From IMG/VR virus record IMGVR_UViG_3300025122_000110, positions 1-28,009 of that record: a stretch of 28,009 nt of DNA; one strand, 5' to 3'. Shown here one piece after another: positions 1-8,548 of the stretch. Position 1 is the stretch's first letter; each line of letters begins with the position of its first letter. Below the pieces are notes generated by a model. It worked only from the letters and a program-made list of their open reading frames with translations. It was not told the DNA's origin and did not search any database. A program made the position numbers and the translations under genes. This DNA is from a virus.

Positions 1-275
1 CCTGTCATTTCGCCAGTATGCGTTGCATTGGTCGCTTTTGCATTATTTGTGGCTATATCGGCAAGATCTACATCAACATCTGGCATTGTGATAGTTCGAG
101 TGGTGGCAGTTGCTACGGCTCCGGTATCAATTCTAGTTTGTTTAGTATTATCAACAGGGTCTTGGACAATAGAAGTCGTATCGTCTACTGGTAAATTTCC
201 TGAAGGTGGATTGGTGAAATTTACATTACCCTCGAAATTAACATCTTTTACAAAAGTTTGTGGTACATCTGCCAT
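1..275 (-). CDS. Putative tail fibre protein, N-terminal part (runs off the window)
   Basis: Open from an ATG at 275 to the window edge (91 codons, no stop). The start follows a good ribosome site (AAGGAAA). The fragment begins MADVPQTFVKDVNFEGNVNF and later contains TRTITMPDVDVDLADI and NATHTGEMTG. Both are low-complexity Asn/Thr-rich phrases that recur in phage tail-fibre shafts. It is the last gene of the tail-tip run, in line with a host-recognition role. I infer the fibre role from these phrases and from position; the receptor-binding end lies outside the window. Another structural virion protein remains possible. Confidence 0.6.
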   Translation of the reverse strand, partial: MADVPQTFVKDVNFEGNVNFTNPPSGNLPVDDTTSIVQDPVDNTKQTRIDTGAVATATTRTITMPDVDVDLADIATNNAKATNATHTGEMT

Positions 276-292
276 AATAAAATTTCCTTAAA

Positions 293-1123
293 TTAAACGC
301 TTAAAAGGTATCCTTCTAAAGCTGGTATTATTTCTTCAGTTGTTGCTGTGCTGGCAACTGTTATTCCAAATTCCAATACTTCACCAGCAGGAACGGCTTC
401 GATGCCTGTAATGTCCCAAACTTCAATTTCATATTGCCCATTGGCAACTGTAACATCTGGTGAAAGCAAAAGAGCTGGCGTTGAGGTCGTACCGAATTGA
501 ACGGTTGGTGCTACTGCTGCGCCTGTAATATCTGTTACAAGTAAATGAAGCTTTAATGGTATAAAAACAGTGTCTGCCGGAACTGTGAATATAGTTGTTT
601 GCGCTATTGCTGTAGCATCCAATTTAGCATCTGGATTTAGCATTAATACTGGCGTAGTCGATCCAATTAAAGTTACATTACTGGTAATAAGCTGATTGGC
701 ATCTGTCTTGATTGTAGCATCGCTCTGAAAAACTAGCCGTTGCTCAACTCCACCACTAATTGCGGATAGCTCCATTTTTAAGCCGTTTGGTGATGTCTGA
801 TAATTTACAAAGGTATTCATCTCAGCAGTATTTAAATCGATCGTAATTTTTACTATTCCGGCAGCAAGTGTTGAACCTGAAGAATCTGTGCTTGATGCAA
901 GCTCAACTCCGCCCATATCATTCGGGTTTTTAATTCCCAATAAAAATGTATCGCCTGTAAAATCGATTGGCGCATTTGCACTATCGACAACTGAGAAAGT
1001 GAAAATAATTTTTTCACCACGAAAAAGCTGTACTGTTCCTGAAAAGGTACCTAAATCATTATCAACAATTAATTGCGAATCTTGATTGACCTTATAATCT
1101 AAAGTTTTATTTCCTGCTGGCAT
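293..1123 (-). CDS. Tail-tip/fibre-associated protein, paralogue of the next gene
   Basis: A 276-residue protein of unknown exact function. An N-terminal beta-rich segment (about residues 30-75) carries LFRGEKIIFTFSVVD, then PIDFTGDTFLLGIKNPND. A second block reads AEMNTFVNY (about 104-112). Both blocks recur at the same places in the protein at 1136-1969, so the two genes are paralogues. The layout resembles the immunoglobulin-like N-terminal domain of phage baseplate upper or fibre-attachment proteins, which is inference. No catalytic motif, signal peptide or membrane segment is visible. The C-terminal half is Ala/Thr/Val-rich and diverges from the paralogue. It is one of a close tandem series of tail genes. 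Confidence 0.6.
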   Translation of the reverse strand: MPAGNKTLDYKVNQDSQLIVDNDLGTFSGTVQLFRGEKIIFTFSVVDSANAPIDFTGDTFLLGIKNPNDMGGVELASSTDSSGSTLAAGIVKITIDLNTAEMNTFVNYQTSPNGLKMELSAISGGVEQRLVFQSDATIKTDANQLITSNVTLIGSTTPVLMLNPDAKLDATAIAQTTIFTVPADTVFIPLKLHLLVTDITGAAVAPTVQFGTTSTPALLLSPDVTVANGQYEIEVWDITGIEAVPAGEVLEFGITVASTATTEEIIPALEGYLLSV

Positions 1124-1135
1124 AATATTTTTCCT

Positions 1136-1969
1136 TTATCCGCAAGGGTCATTATCGGATACCTGCGAACCTCTTAAAATTGGGATGATTGTCATTGAGT
1201 CAGCTATTCCGGCAATAGTAACTGTGGCGATTATCTGTGTTGCCTGCCCAGCTTCCAAGCTACTAATTACGGCTGGCACCCCTGTGATATCAAAACTAAA
1301 TATCTGTCCTTGACTCATAGATGCTAATAATGTCGGTGCTAATATTAACTCGGGCAAAAGATCTGTGCCGACTGAGATAGTTATATCGCCAGTTAAATTG
1401 GTGATTTCCTTTATATAAAAATCAATCTTATTTATTTTATATGCTTCAAGTGTGGCCAAATCAAGTATTTTTGTTGAACCTGTAAAAAGCCCGTTTATAT
1501 CGCCACCCTGCCAACGCAAAGTATTTGCTATCTGATCTGCAATCGCTGCTGGCCCTTCAATACATTGATTCACATCTGAAGTGACAGTACCTTCTGAGAT
1601 AGCAAGCTTTCGATCCTGTATCGCACCAACAAACGCTGTAAGCTCCCACATAAACTTTTCAAGCTGTGAGCTATAATTGACAAATGTATTCATCTGCCCA
1701 GTATCACAATTGATTTCAAGCTCGATTATTCCATTGGGTAAATCGGAAGAAATTACCTCATCGGAAAAAGCCAACGTTCCATACTGTGCATCATTTGGAT
1801 CTTTAAACATTAGTTGCATATTGTTACCACTTAAATTTACAGGTGCGCCACCGCTTAAAACATGAAATGTAATTCGCAGAGTTTCTCCACGAAAAAACGA
1901 TATGGTGTCCAACCCTTCTTGGTTGTCCATATCAACATTAATAATCAATTCTCTTATTGAAGCAGCCAT
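1136..1969 (-). CDS. Tail-tip/fibre-associated protein, paralogue of the 293-1123 protein
   Basis: A 277-residue protein. Residues about 23-60 carry SFFRGETLRITFHVLSG, PVNLSGNNMQLMFKDPND, and about 91-99 GQMNTFVNY. These match the neighbouring gene in order and spacing, and the lengths are almost identical. The C-terminal half differs and is rich in Ile/Thr/Ala, as expected if the two share an attachment domain but contact different partners. It lies within the tail-tip run, 12 bp before the start of its paralogue. Function is inferred from position and the fold-like pattern only. A tail-spike anchor or a minor tail protein would fit equally well. Confidence 0.6.
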   Translation of the reverse strand: MAASIRELIINVDMDNQEGLDTISFFRGETLRITFHVLSGGAPVNLSGNNMQLMFKDPNDAQYGTLAFSDEVISSDLPNGIIELEINCDTGQMNTFVNYSSQLEKFMWELTAFVGAIQDRKLAISEGTVTSDVNQCIEGPAAIADQIANTLRWQGGDINGLFTGSTKILDLATLEAYKINKIDFYIKEITNLTGDITISVGTDLLPELILAPTLLASMSQGQIFSFDITGVPAVISSLEAGQATQIIATVTIAGIADSMTIIPILRGSQVSDNDPCG

Positions 1970-2009
1970 TCTTTATTGTACCTCAAACACATATTTAATC
2001 AATTTTATA

Positions 2010-2960
2010 TTAAACATAAGTAAAACCGCCTGTCACGTTGAACTTAAAGATTGCAAAAGGATCAACAAGACCCTCATACCAAGAATACTCTCTTAGAGGG
2101 GGTGTCAATGTTGATGGGTCTGGCTGAGTTGAATCGCCAAAATCCCCTGCTGTACCTGTTGCCCTTATGCCGTTTCCTGTTCCAGATGATACCTCACCAT
2201 AGTTATTTTCTATAATATTATAATCTGGATTGCTATATACTGTGGTCGGAGTTCCTATTCTTTTAGTAAAGTTGAAATAAAATACATAATCATATGTTAA
2301 TCCATCATCATTTAATACATTTTTAGTGTCCCAAGAACATCTATTTCTGACTATAATAAACTTATCCTGAACGAAGCTATAATTGGCCCAATGATCTGGA
2401 TCATTGCCGCTAGGCGTCCAAGGCAAAAGGTTGAAGGCTGTTTCACAAGCTACCCAACCTTCCCCAATAGCGCCATTATATCTTCTATCTTCTCTAACAG
2501 GACTAAAACCCGATATAGGTGCATGTGCATTAATCCATACAGCTTCATTTAATATATCATAACATTGAATTATAAATGGTGCCCAATAATTCAAACTTCT
2601 AAACTCAGGAGATCCTGTAGGATTAAATCTATCAGATGCGCCTATCTGAGCAAGCATTGCTGCCTCTGTCCACATAGGTGCTGCCGTTGGTGAATTATTC
2701 CAATCACCGCCTGAATCATATTGATTTACATAAAAATTATCGGCAAAACCATTAAATATAATAAGATTAATAGTATCATATGCCCATTCAGCCCATTCAT
2801 TTGCTCTATTAACTTCAAATTTTTCTGCCATTGCTGGCGGTGATGATATTGGTCTACTTAATGCGTTTGCTCTTTCTTGTATAGCTGCATTTATATCTGT
2901 TATTACTGCCGAACTAAAAGCTAGAAGATTAGGTGCAGATAAATCATATGTCCATGCCAT
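2010..2960 (-). CDS. Tail-region protein of unknown function
   Basis: A 316-residue protein I do not recognise. It starts MAWTYDLSAPNLLAFSSAV with an N-terminal helix-like segment (about 10-35). The middle (about 50-200) is rich in Trp and aromatic residues, with WAEWAYDTINLI and SLNYWAPFIIQCYDIL. The C-terminus is Gly/Thr/Tyr-rich and ends FKFNVTGGFTYV, a beta-rich ending common in virion tip proteins. No enzyme motif, signal peptide or clear transmembrane segment is seen. It starts 3 bp after the previous tail gene stops and precedes the two FRGE paralogues, so a tail-tip or fibre component is the likely role. Confidence 0.5.
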   Translation of the reverse strand: MAWTYDLSAPNLLAFSSAVITDINAAIQERANALSRPISSPPAMAEKFEVNRANEWAEWAYDTINLIIFNGFADNFYVNQYDSGGDWNNSPTAAPMWTEAAMLAQIGASDRFNPTGSPEFRSLNYWAPFIIQCYDILNEAVWINAHAPISGFSPVREDRRYNGAIGEGWVACETAFNLLPWTPSGNDPDHWANYSFVQDKFIIVRNRCSWDTKNVLNDDGLTYDYVFYFNFTKRIGTPTTVYSNPDYNIIENNYGEVSSGTGNGIRATGTAGDFGDSTQPDPSTLTPPLREYSWYEGLVDPFAIFKFNVTGGFTYV

Positions 2961-2963
2961 TTT

Positions 2964-3836
2964 TTACCACCTACCATCAAATACAATATTACCAAACTGC
3001 AATTGTCTTAAGGTTGTCATGGAAGTTCCATCATAAAAGTATCTAGCAAGCAATACCTGTGCAATGCTGTCTGTTTGAGCTGGGATTGAACCACCGTTGC
3101 TTATATTTAATGTTACATTGAAAAATGGTGAAAATGTTTGACCTGTAATCGAGTAATAAATATAGCCATTTGTATTTCCAGACCGATCAAGAAATTCTCT
3201 CACAGTCTTTTCAACTGTTGATGTTCCGCTGATTATAATATCTGAATGATAATCCATAGTTGATCGTAAATCACCAATAATAAATCGATCTGTATCTGAA
3301 TTGTAAGTTACTTTAAAAGGCCCCTCATATTCACCGCCAGCACCAGCTACAGCAAAAAGCCATTGATATTGCGCATCTGTATTTGATTTGTCACCAGTAA
3401 GCCTTTGAACTTTCATGGCATAGGCAATCGTGCCCTCTTCAATGCCTTCAGCAAAATTGATTTCCATTAGATCATCAACAACCAATAAATCTGCGGTAGA
3501 GTTGCCGAGTTCTTCTGTATCCCATTTCATATGATATCCAGTACGAGGAACCCATTCCCAAGGATCGACAGTTTTATCAAGTTCGACCTCTTCAGCCTTA
3601 TAAAGTCCAACACCGCCATTTAACGTCCCTACAAGCCCAATACTGACCACACGTATATCAACAGGCATCACAGCGAATTTGTTTGCTATGGCCACGGAAT
3701 TAAGCGAAAATACCGCATCTAGCCCAGTTACTTCGGCATTCAATAGCGCATTCATAAATCTAGCCATTGGATTCCAATCAACACTGGCGCTGATTACATC
3801 ATTATGTTTCTTCTGATCGTTGAATTTTTTAGCCAT
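2964..3836 (-). CDS. Minor tail/tail-tip protein
   Basis: A 290-residue protein whose ATG overlaps the stop of the upstream gene (TAATG at 3836). Such tight coupling is typical of tail-tip genes downstream of a tape measure. Beta-type stretches such as AVMPVDIRVVSIGLVG and TIAYAMKVQRLTGD dominate. It has a basic N-terminus (MAKKFNDQKKHNDV) and no Cys pattern, membrane segment or catalytic motif. I do not recognise the family. From position (second gene after the tape measure) it may correspond to a distal tail or hub component, which is inference only. Confidence 0.5.
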   Translation of the reverse strand: MAKKFNDQKKHNDVISASVDWNPMARFMNALLNAEVTGLDAVFSLNSVAIANKFAVMPVDIRVVSIGLVGTLNGGVGLYKAEEVELDKTVDPWEWVPRTGYHMKWDTEELGNSTADLLVVDDLMEINFAEGIEEGTIAYAMKVQRLTGDKSNTDAQYQWLFAVAGAGGEYEGPFKVTYNSDTDRFIIGDLRSTMDYHSDIIISGTSTVEKTVREFLDRSGNTNGYIYYSITGQTFSPFFNVTLNISNGGSIPAQTDSIAQVLLARYFYDGTSMTTLRQLQFGNIVFDGRW

Positions 3837-4711
3837 TATAAACCCGGCAATATATTACCAAAATTGAACTCAGGCGGAAAGGGTTTAAGCTCTGTTCCTG
3901 AACTATCATATATAGACGTTGGGGAAGCAACCTTTGTTTTTTTGAATTTATTCCAGCCACCCTCTTGATATAATGCCGAAAATCTAACGCCTACTTGTTC
4001 GGTTCCATCTGGGCCTATCCCAATATTGACATCTATTTCCTGAACTAATAATGTTTCTGGTGCAAAGGTTAATTTTAACGTGCTACGAGTTACGGTATCG
4101 CTATTCGTTTTACCTTCCATATTTTGCCAATTATCCCACATTTCAGGAATATCAGTATAATTTAAGGCCCATAGAACCTTAGATGTTTTTATTGAAGGAA
4201 ATTTATTTGAATCAACTGGTTCTGTTGCTCCGGTATCCCAAAAAGAACCATCGGCATCTATTTGTTCAATAACTGCTTGAGGCGCTGCACTCTCTGTAAA
4301 TAGCTGTGGTGATGAAATATTGCTAGAAATATTTAATGCTCTAGGCTTAAATTCAACGGTAATAACTGCAAAATTATATTCACCTGTTAAAACAGAACAA
4401 TTCTTTTTTATTACATCAAATGGCGCAGCAGAATATTTTGTTGCAAAAACATTTTCCCCTGCAAATTGTAATTGATAAGGATTATAGCGTGTAAATATTC
4501 CACCGGATAAAGTGTTATAACCAAGAAACCCTTTTCGACAATTGTCTATTTGATCCCAATCAATAATATATTTTGCAACGACAGTTAAATCGTCTTGAGA
4601 TGCATCGAGCGTTGGGTATCCCTGAAGAACTTGAATAGACGCACCGCCATCTTTTCTAGTTGCACCAATTAATGCGTCAAGGGGATTTGCTTTTATTATA
4701 TAAACTGACAT
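3836..4711 (-). CDS. Putative distal-tail-type protein following the tape measure
   Basis: A 291-residue protein starting at an ATG that overlaps the tape-measure stop (TAATG at 4711), so the two are translationally coupled. In siphoviruses the gene directly after the tape measure usually encodes the distal tail protein that joins the tube to the tip; this is the basis of the call. The sequence is beta-rich: NFAVITVEFKPRAL near residue 115-128 and ETLLVQEIDVNIGIG near 220-234. No peptidase or hub-lysozyme motif is visible. The length suits distal tail proteins, but I see no family-specific motif. Confidence 0.5.
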   Translation of the reverse strand: MSVYIIKANPLDALIGATRKDGGASIQVLQGYPTLDASQDDLTVVAKYIIDWDQIDNCRKGFLGYNTLSGGIFTRYNPYQLQFAGENVFATKYSAAPFDVIKKNCSVLTGEYNFAVITVEFKPRALNISSNISSPQLFTESAAPQAVIEQIDADGSFWDTGATEPVDSNKFPSIKTSKVLWALNYTDIPEMWDNWQNMEGKTNSDTVTRSTLKLTFAPETLLVQEIDVNIGIGPDGTEQVGVRFSALYQEGGWNKFKKTKVASPTSIYDSSGTELKPFPPEFNFGNILPGL

Positions 4712-6801
4712 TATGGTGCCAAGCCTCCAATGTTTTCAGTATTCTTTGCGATTATTTCAAGTGCGTTTAATTGATGTTCTTGCACTAATCCTTGTTCTTT
4801 GCCTGTTAAATCTGCTTGAAACTCTTGAAATGCTGTAACTGCATCTGAAACAACCCGAGGTGCTCCGGATACTGCTGCTAATTGCTTTCGAGCAGCAGCA
4901 GCAATTTTCTTTCGTTCTTCTTCGGTTTTTGACAGCTTTAACAAACGTGCTTCTTCTTCTTTAATTGCTCTCTTCGACTTTTCTTCTTCGGTTTGCGTAA
5001 AGTCTAAAATACTATCACGATTTGCCTTTTTTTCTTTTGCTGTTTTATCTTTGGCATCCTGTTCTTCTTTAGCCTTAATTTTTTCAAAGTCCTTTATGCG
5101 TTGATCGGTTAAATCATCAACTTTCTTTTTCTGATCCTCAATGCGGAGAATCAATTTATCAATTAATTCAATTTCTTTCTTGCTAATATTCTCTGATTTT
5201 TTGCGATCTTCCAAGTTTTTCTTTTGAACATCAAGCATATCTTTTGCCTGTCTCCCCTGCCTATCAATCTTTTCCAATTGAGCATCGCCATTAATACCAA
5301 TTTGCTCAGTGATCTTCAACTCATCAGAAAGTATTTTCTTTTCTATTAGCTTTAATTCATTTACACCCTTTAACATGGAAATCTTTTTATCATGGCTTTT
5401 TTCTTCTGCTGTAAATGTGTTTTGTATTTCTTTGCGCTTTTTTAATAATTTATTAAGTTCTTCTTCTTGTTCAGTGCCAGCAAACGATTCTTCAAAAGTA
5501 GGCAGTTTCTCACCGCCTAGTGCTTCCCTTAGCTTTTGCGCTGCACCTGCAAGCGGTGAGGTATTTTGACTCGCTAAAAATTCTTCTTTTGCTTCTTTTT
5601 TAAGTTTATTTATTTTCTTTTCAATACTTAATAATTCGATTGCTGATTTTTCTCTTGCTGTAAGATCTCTTTGATTGGAATTAAAATCAAGATTAAATCC
5701 CTGTATTGCTCTTTTTGCATCTGATAATGCTTCTGGTAAACCTTTTACCTTATCTTCAAACCGTCCCCATTTCATTGTGGCTGTTTCTACTTGCTGATTT
5801 AATACACCCATAGCAACAGCTGTTGCAGCCAGTGCAATTGCCAGTGGCCCAAGCATTGTTAAAACACTTCCAACAGATACTGTCGAAACTGCAAGAGCTG
5901 CCATTGCTGCCCGTAGCGCAATAGTAATCTGTAACATTTTTTTGAATATAATAATAGCTGCTGCTATCTGGGCAGCCAATTTTGTATTATTTAAAATCAG
6001 TTCTTTATTTGCTTTTACCCAATCAATCATCTTGGGAACAATTTGATTTAAATTTTCTAATACTCTTGTAACTTCAGGAAGAAAAGCATTCCCCATTTCT
6101 TCAGCAGTTTCGGCAATACCCGATTTTAATGCCTTCATTTGACCAGCAAAAGATCCTGCCTCTCGCAAAGCTGTTCCCATTGCATCTGCCGAGCCTTCAA
6201 GTATTAGTTGATATCTTAACAAAGCTTTTTCGGATTCAGTGAGTGCATTAGGATTCAACCCCTTAATGAACGCCTGTTGCTTTAATCGTGCCTCAGTGAT
6301 AACTATTCCGTATTTTCTGACCGTTTCTGTGTTGCCGACCAATGCAGATTGCAAATCTTTTAATACTTCAGAATCTGCCTTGTCATTAAATGCTGCCAAA
6401 TCCAGTGCAAGCGTTGTTAATGATTGAGAAAGTTGTCTTGCTTCGTCTCGGGCAAACCCTAATGGAACAAAGGTATCTTGTAGCGTTGATAAAAACCCCT
6501 TTAATTCTGTTTTGCTGCGTCCCAATTCAGAAGCTAAACCAGCCACAAATTCATTTGCTGCGCCGGATTGCTCCTTGAATACCGCTTCGAATTTTTGAAT
6601 AGTTTCCTGTGCTGCGCTTGCTTCTTTTAGGAAAAATGCCAAGCCAACAGAACCACCTAATAAAAATCCCTTTGCCAGCTTATCCAATTTCCCAAGAACA
6701 TCGATATTGCCGCTTAGTGTTTTATTTAGTTTTTTCGATTGCTGTTCAAAGTCACCTGTATCAAGACTTAGTTTAACAATCCCTGTTGCTGCATTAAACA
6801 T
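4711..6801 (-). CDS. Tail tape measure protein
   Basis: A 696-residue protein that sets tail length and lies inside the tube before DNA release. It has the family's usual build: a helical N-terminus, a hydrophobic segment near residues 43-63 (KGFLLGGSVGLAFFLKEASA), and a long hydrophobic/Ala-rich stretch around 275-335 with probable membrane helices. A long charged coiled coil of Lys/Glu-rich heptads follows (about 380-650). At roughly 1.5 angstrom per residue, a rule known for tape measures, 696 residues suggests a tail near 100 nm. It directly follows the frameshifted chaperone pair, the universal siphovirus order. The first ATG is used, 3 bp after the chaperone T-frame stop. Confidence 0.9.
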   Translation of the reverse strand: MFNAATGIVKLSLDTGDFEQQSKKLNKTLSGNIDVLGKLDKLAKGFLLGGSVGLAFFLKEASAAQETIQKFEAVFKEQSGAANEFVAGLASELGRSKTELKGFLSTLQDTFVPLGFARDEARQLSQSLTTLALDLAAFNDKADSEVLKDLQSALVGNTETVRKYGIVITEARLKQQAFIKGLNPNALTESEKALLRYQLILEGSADAMGTALREAGSFAGQMKALKSGIAETAEEMGNAFLPEVTRVLENLNQIVPKMIDWVKANKELILNNTKLAAQIAAAIIIFKKMLQITIALRAAMAALAVSTVSVGSVLTMLGPLAIALAATAVAMGVLNQQVETATMKWGRFEDKVKGLPEALSDAKRAIQGFNLDFNSNQRDLTAREKSAIELLSIEKKINKLKKEAKEEFLASQNTSPLAGAAQKLREALGGEKLPTFEESFAGTEQEEELNKLLKKRKEIQNTFTAEEKSHDKKISMLKGVNELKLIEKKILSDELKITEQIGINGDAQLEKIDRQGRQAKDMLDVQKKNLEDRKKSENISKKEIELIDKLILRIEDQKKKVDDLTDQRIKDFEKIKAKEEQDAKDKTAKEKKANRDSILDFTQTEEEKSKRAIKEEEARLLKLSKTEEERKKIAAAARKQLAAVSGAPRVVSDAVTAFQEFQADLTGKEQGLVQEHQLNALEIIAKNTENIGGLAP

Positions 6802-6804
6802 TTT

Positions 6805-7562
6805 TTATATTCCTTGCTTTAATCCTTCTGTAACTTCATCCGCATAAAATAATGCTTGACTAAAACTAAAGCTTAAAACCATTATTGGATCTTTATAATA
6901 ATTATTAAGTAACTGAATCAACGACTTAAAAGAAGAATTATTTTGCGATTCCCGAAAGATTCTCATTTTTACTTCGGAGATTTTTCCAAAGTTTCCTTCT
7001 TTGAACTTTCCTCTGGTTCCTTCAACTCGTTTTTTTTTGCAATATCACCATGCTTCAGTTCTTCTTCAATCTCATTAAGCAATTCCATTGTATCAGCCAT
7101 GCTTTGTTTAATTACCTTCTCAGTATTTTTGCGCCAATCTGGATGATCCAAGTCGGTATAGAGGTTATCTATAATCAATAAGTTTCTTGAGATTGTTACA
7201 ATATCAGATAAACTCATTTTATCACAAACCTGACGACATTGTTCTCTGCTTAAGGTGCCATTTGAGCTACTTTGTAAAGATAATTCAACAATATATCGTT
7301 GGTATGTTGCTGTATCCAATAATTTAAGCCCTTCTTCACTTGTAATTGCAACCCTTGCTCGATAAGAATAAGCTCTGTCAATAATAGTTGCTCGTCCTTC
7401 TTCATTTATTTGATATTGAGATAAGCTTTCAACTGCATTATCAATAACATCTTGTCGCATTTTTTGCTCTAAAATACTATATTGCTCAAGATTAAGTGCA
7501 GTATAAAATTGTCCTTTATACTCATATTGTGGCTTTGTGCCATCTCCTAATTTTACGCTCAT
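6805..7562 (-). CDS. Tail assembly chaperone, long form made by -1 frameshift (gpGT-like)
   Basis: Joined product of the gene at 6969-7562 and an overlapping -1 reading frame. At codons AAA-AAC (7034-7029), preceded by A, the heptamer A AAA AAC lets the ribosome slip back one base. The -1 frame is then open for 74 codons, through an in-frame ATG at 6966, to a TAA at 6807-6805, 3 bp before the tape-measure ATG. The product would be about 252 residues (178 before the shift) against 197 unshifted. Lambda G/GT-type pairs work this way: the long form binds the tape measure and recruits tail-tube subunits. The ATG-started part alone would be 53 residues (MRIFRESQNNSSFKSL...). The slip itself is inferred. 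Confidence 0.8.
6969..7562 (-). CDS. Tail assembly chaperone, short form (gpG-like)
   Basis: A 197-residue, mainly helical, charged protein directly before the tape measure, the place of lambda gpG. Its C-terminus is very hydrophilic (residues 165-197, Glu/Lys/Ser-rich), typical of the region where these genes frameshift. The start has a strong ribosome site, CTAGGAGGAC, nine bases ahead. The zero-frame stop TAA at 6971-6969 lies downstream of the slippery run. Sequence similarity to lambda gpG is not obvious; the call rests on position, length and the slippery site. It is expected to act in the cytoplasm during tail assembly and to be absent from finished virions. Confidence 0.8.
   Translation of the reverse strand: MSVKLGDGTKPQYEYKGQFYTALNLEQYSILEQKMRQDVIDNAVESLSQYQINEEGRATIIDRAYSYRARVAITSEEGLKLLDTATYQRYIVELSLQSSSNGTLSREQCRQVCDKMSLSDIVTISRNLLIIDNLYTDLDHPDWRKNTEKVIKQSMADTMELLNEIEEELKHGDIAKKNELKEPEESSKKETLEKSPK
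7029..7035 (-). promoter_or_regulatory. -1 ribosomal frameshift slippery heptamer A AAA AAC
   Basis: On the minus strand nine A residues are followed by C. In the chaperone's zero frame the codons read GCA AAA AAA AAC GAG, so A AAA AAC is phased exactly as the X XXY YYZ rule needs. Shifting at this point opens the frame that runs to 6805. I did not identify a clear downstream pseudoknot or stem by eye. Confidence 0.8.
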
Positions 7563-7594
7563 AGTGATGTCCTCCTAGACTTTTTATTTATTGA

Positions 7595-7996
7595 TTATGG
7601 ATTGTCAGTGATAGTTAAAAGACCATTACCTTCAAAGCCAACAGACCAAATCACCAAATCGCTTGCGCCATCGATTGTAACCTGAACAGGCAATGCAGTA
7701 ATTAAAACATTTCCAGTATATGTTACACCTTTTCCAGCAACAGTGCTTGTGTTTAATGCGATATCGAAATATGTACCGACATCAAAAGAAGGTGCTTTAC
7801 CATCTTCGGTTGCTAATTGAAAAGTCCCATTCCAATCTTTGAATGTTGGCACTTTTTCACGATTTCCGCCAGTGCAGTTCGAGTTGTAAGCAACAAATTC
7901 ATTGAAATAGTTCAATGCCCATGCTGTAGTGTGACAAAGCTGAACGCTGTCTTTTTTAACGTCACCGAATCTTCCAGTGATTGCTTGATTAGCCAT
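7595..7996 (-). CDS. Putative major tail tube protein
   Basis: A 133-residue, mostly beta protein just upstream of the chaperone pair, where siphoviruses usually place the tube protein. It opens MANQAITGRFGDVKKDSVQL and contains TFKDWNGTFQLATED, then alternating polar/hydrophobic strands to the end (VIWSVGFEGNGLLTITDNP). A late W-S-V-x-F-x-G-x-G pattern is common in tube folds built on an immunoglobulin-like or hairpin beta sandwich. It is the smallest abundant-looking structural gene of the tail block. Family membership is inferred from order, size and beta content. Confidence 0.65.
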   Translation of the reverse strand: MANQAITGRFGDVKKDSVQLCHTTAWALNYFNEFVAYNSNCTGGNREKVPTFKDWNGTFQLATEDGKAPSFDVGTYFDIALNTSTVAGKGVTYTGNVLITALPVQVTIDGASDLVIWSVGFEGNGLLTITDNP

Positions 7997-8017
7997 TTTT
8001 ATGACTCCTTTTTGTTG

Positions 8018-8548
8018 TTAATTAATGTTTAAATCTTCTTTCGAGATTGCATATGTTACGATCACAGGCAAAAACGTTGCCCAGCCATCGCTTTCAAATT
8101 CCAAAATACCTGCATCGACTGCCTGCCCAACTGTTCCAACTTGCCAAGTGATGTCTTGAACAAATGATAATCCCAATAAAGGGTAAGCGTTTACTCCTAA
8201 AAGCATTTGCCAAGCAAGCTCAAGTATATCTTCAACCTTTTGGCTCTTATCCAATAAGGTAAAGTCAAAGCCCATTAAAATACGGCCTGCGCAATTAGTA
8301 AACCCAAGCATTTGAGTGACATCAATATCTGAAGGCGATATAATTAAAGAAGGGCTAGAACCAGCATTTGATAACCGATTAGACCGAAACGCTGAGTTCA
8401 TCTTTTTATTATATGTCTCAATATTCAAATCCTTAACCTGACTTTTAAAATTACTATATAGCTGCAAGCTATTAGCCAATGCCTTTAATGTCTGCTGAAA
8501 CGGGTTTTCTTCTGATAACGGTTTTTCTGGATATGGGACAACGCTCAT
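8018..8548 (-). CDS. Putative tail terminator/neck protein
   Basis: A 176-residue protein with its ATG overlapping the stop of the gpG-like gene upstream by four bases. In lambda- and Mu-like gene orders the position between the gpG/gp10-like completion protein and the tube protein holds the tail terminator (lambda gpU type), which caps the tube. Helical N-terminus (about 20-60), then beta strands, including AGILEFESDGWATFLPVIV near the end. No motif confirms the family. It could instead be a head-tail joining protein. Confidence 0.5.
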   Translation of the reverse strand: MSVVPYPEKPLSEENPFQQTLKALANSLQLYSNFKSQVKDLNIETYNKKMNSAFRSNRLSNAGSSPSLIISPSDIDVTQMLGFTNCAGRILMGFDFTLLDKSQKVEDILELAWQMLLGVNAYPLLGLSFVQDITWQVGTVGQAVDAGILEFESDGWATFLPVIVTYAISKEDLNIN

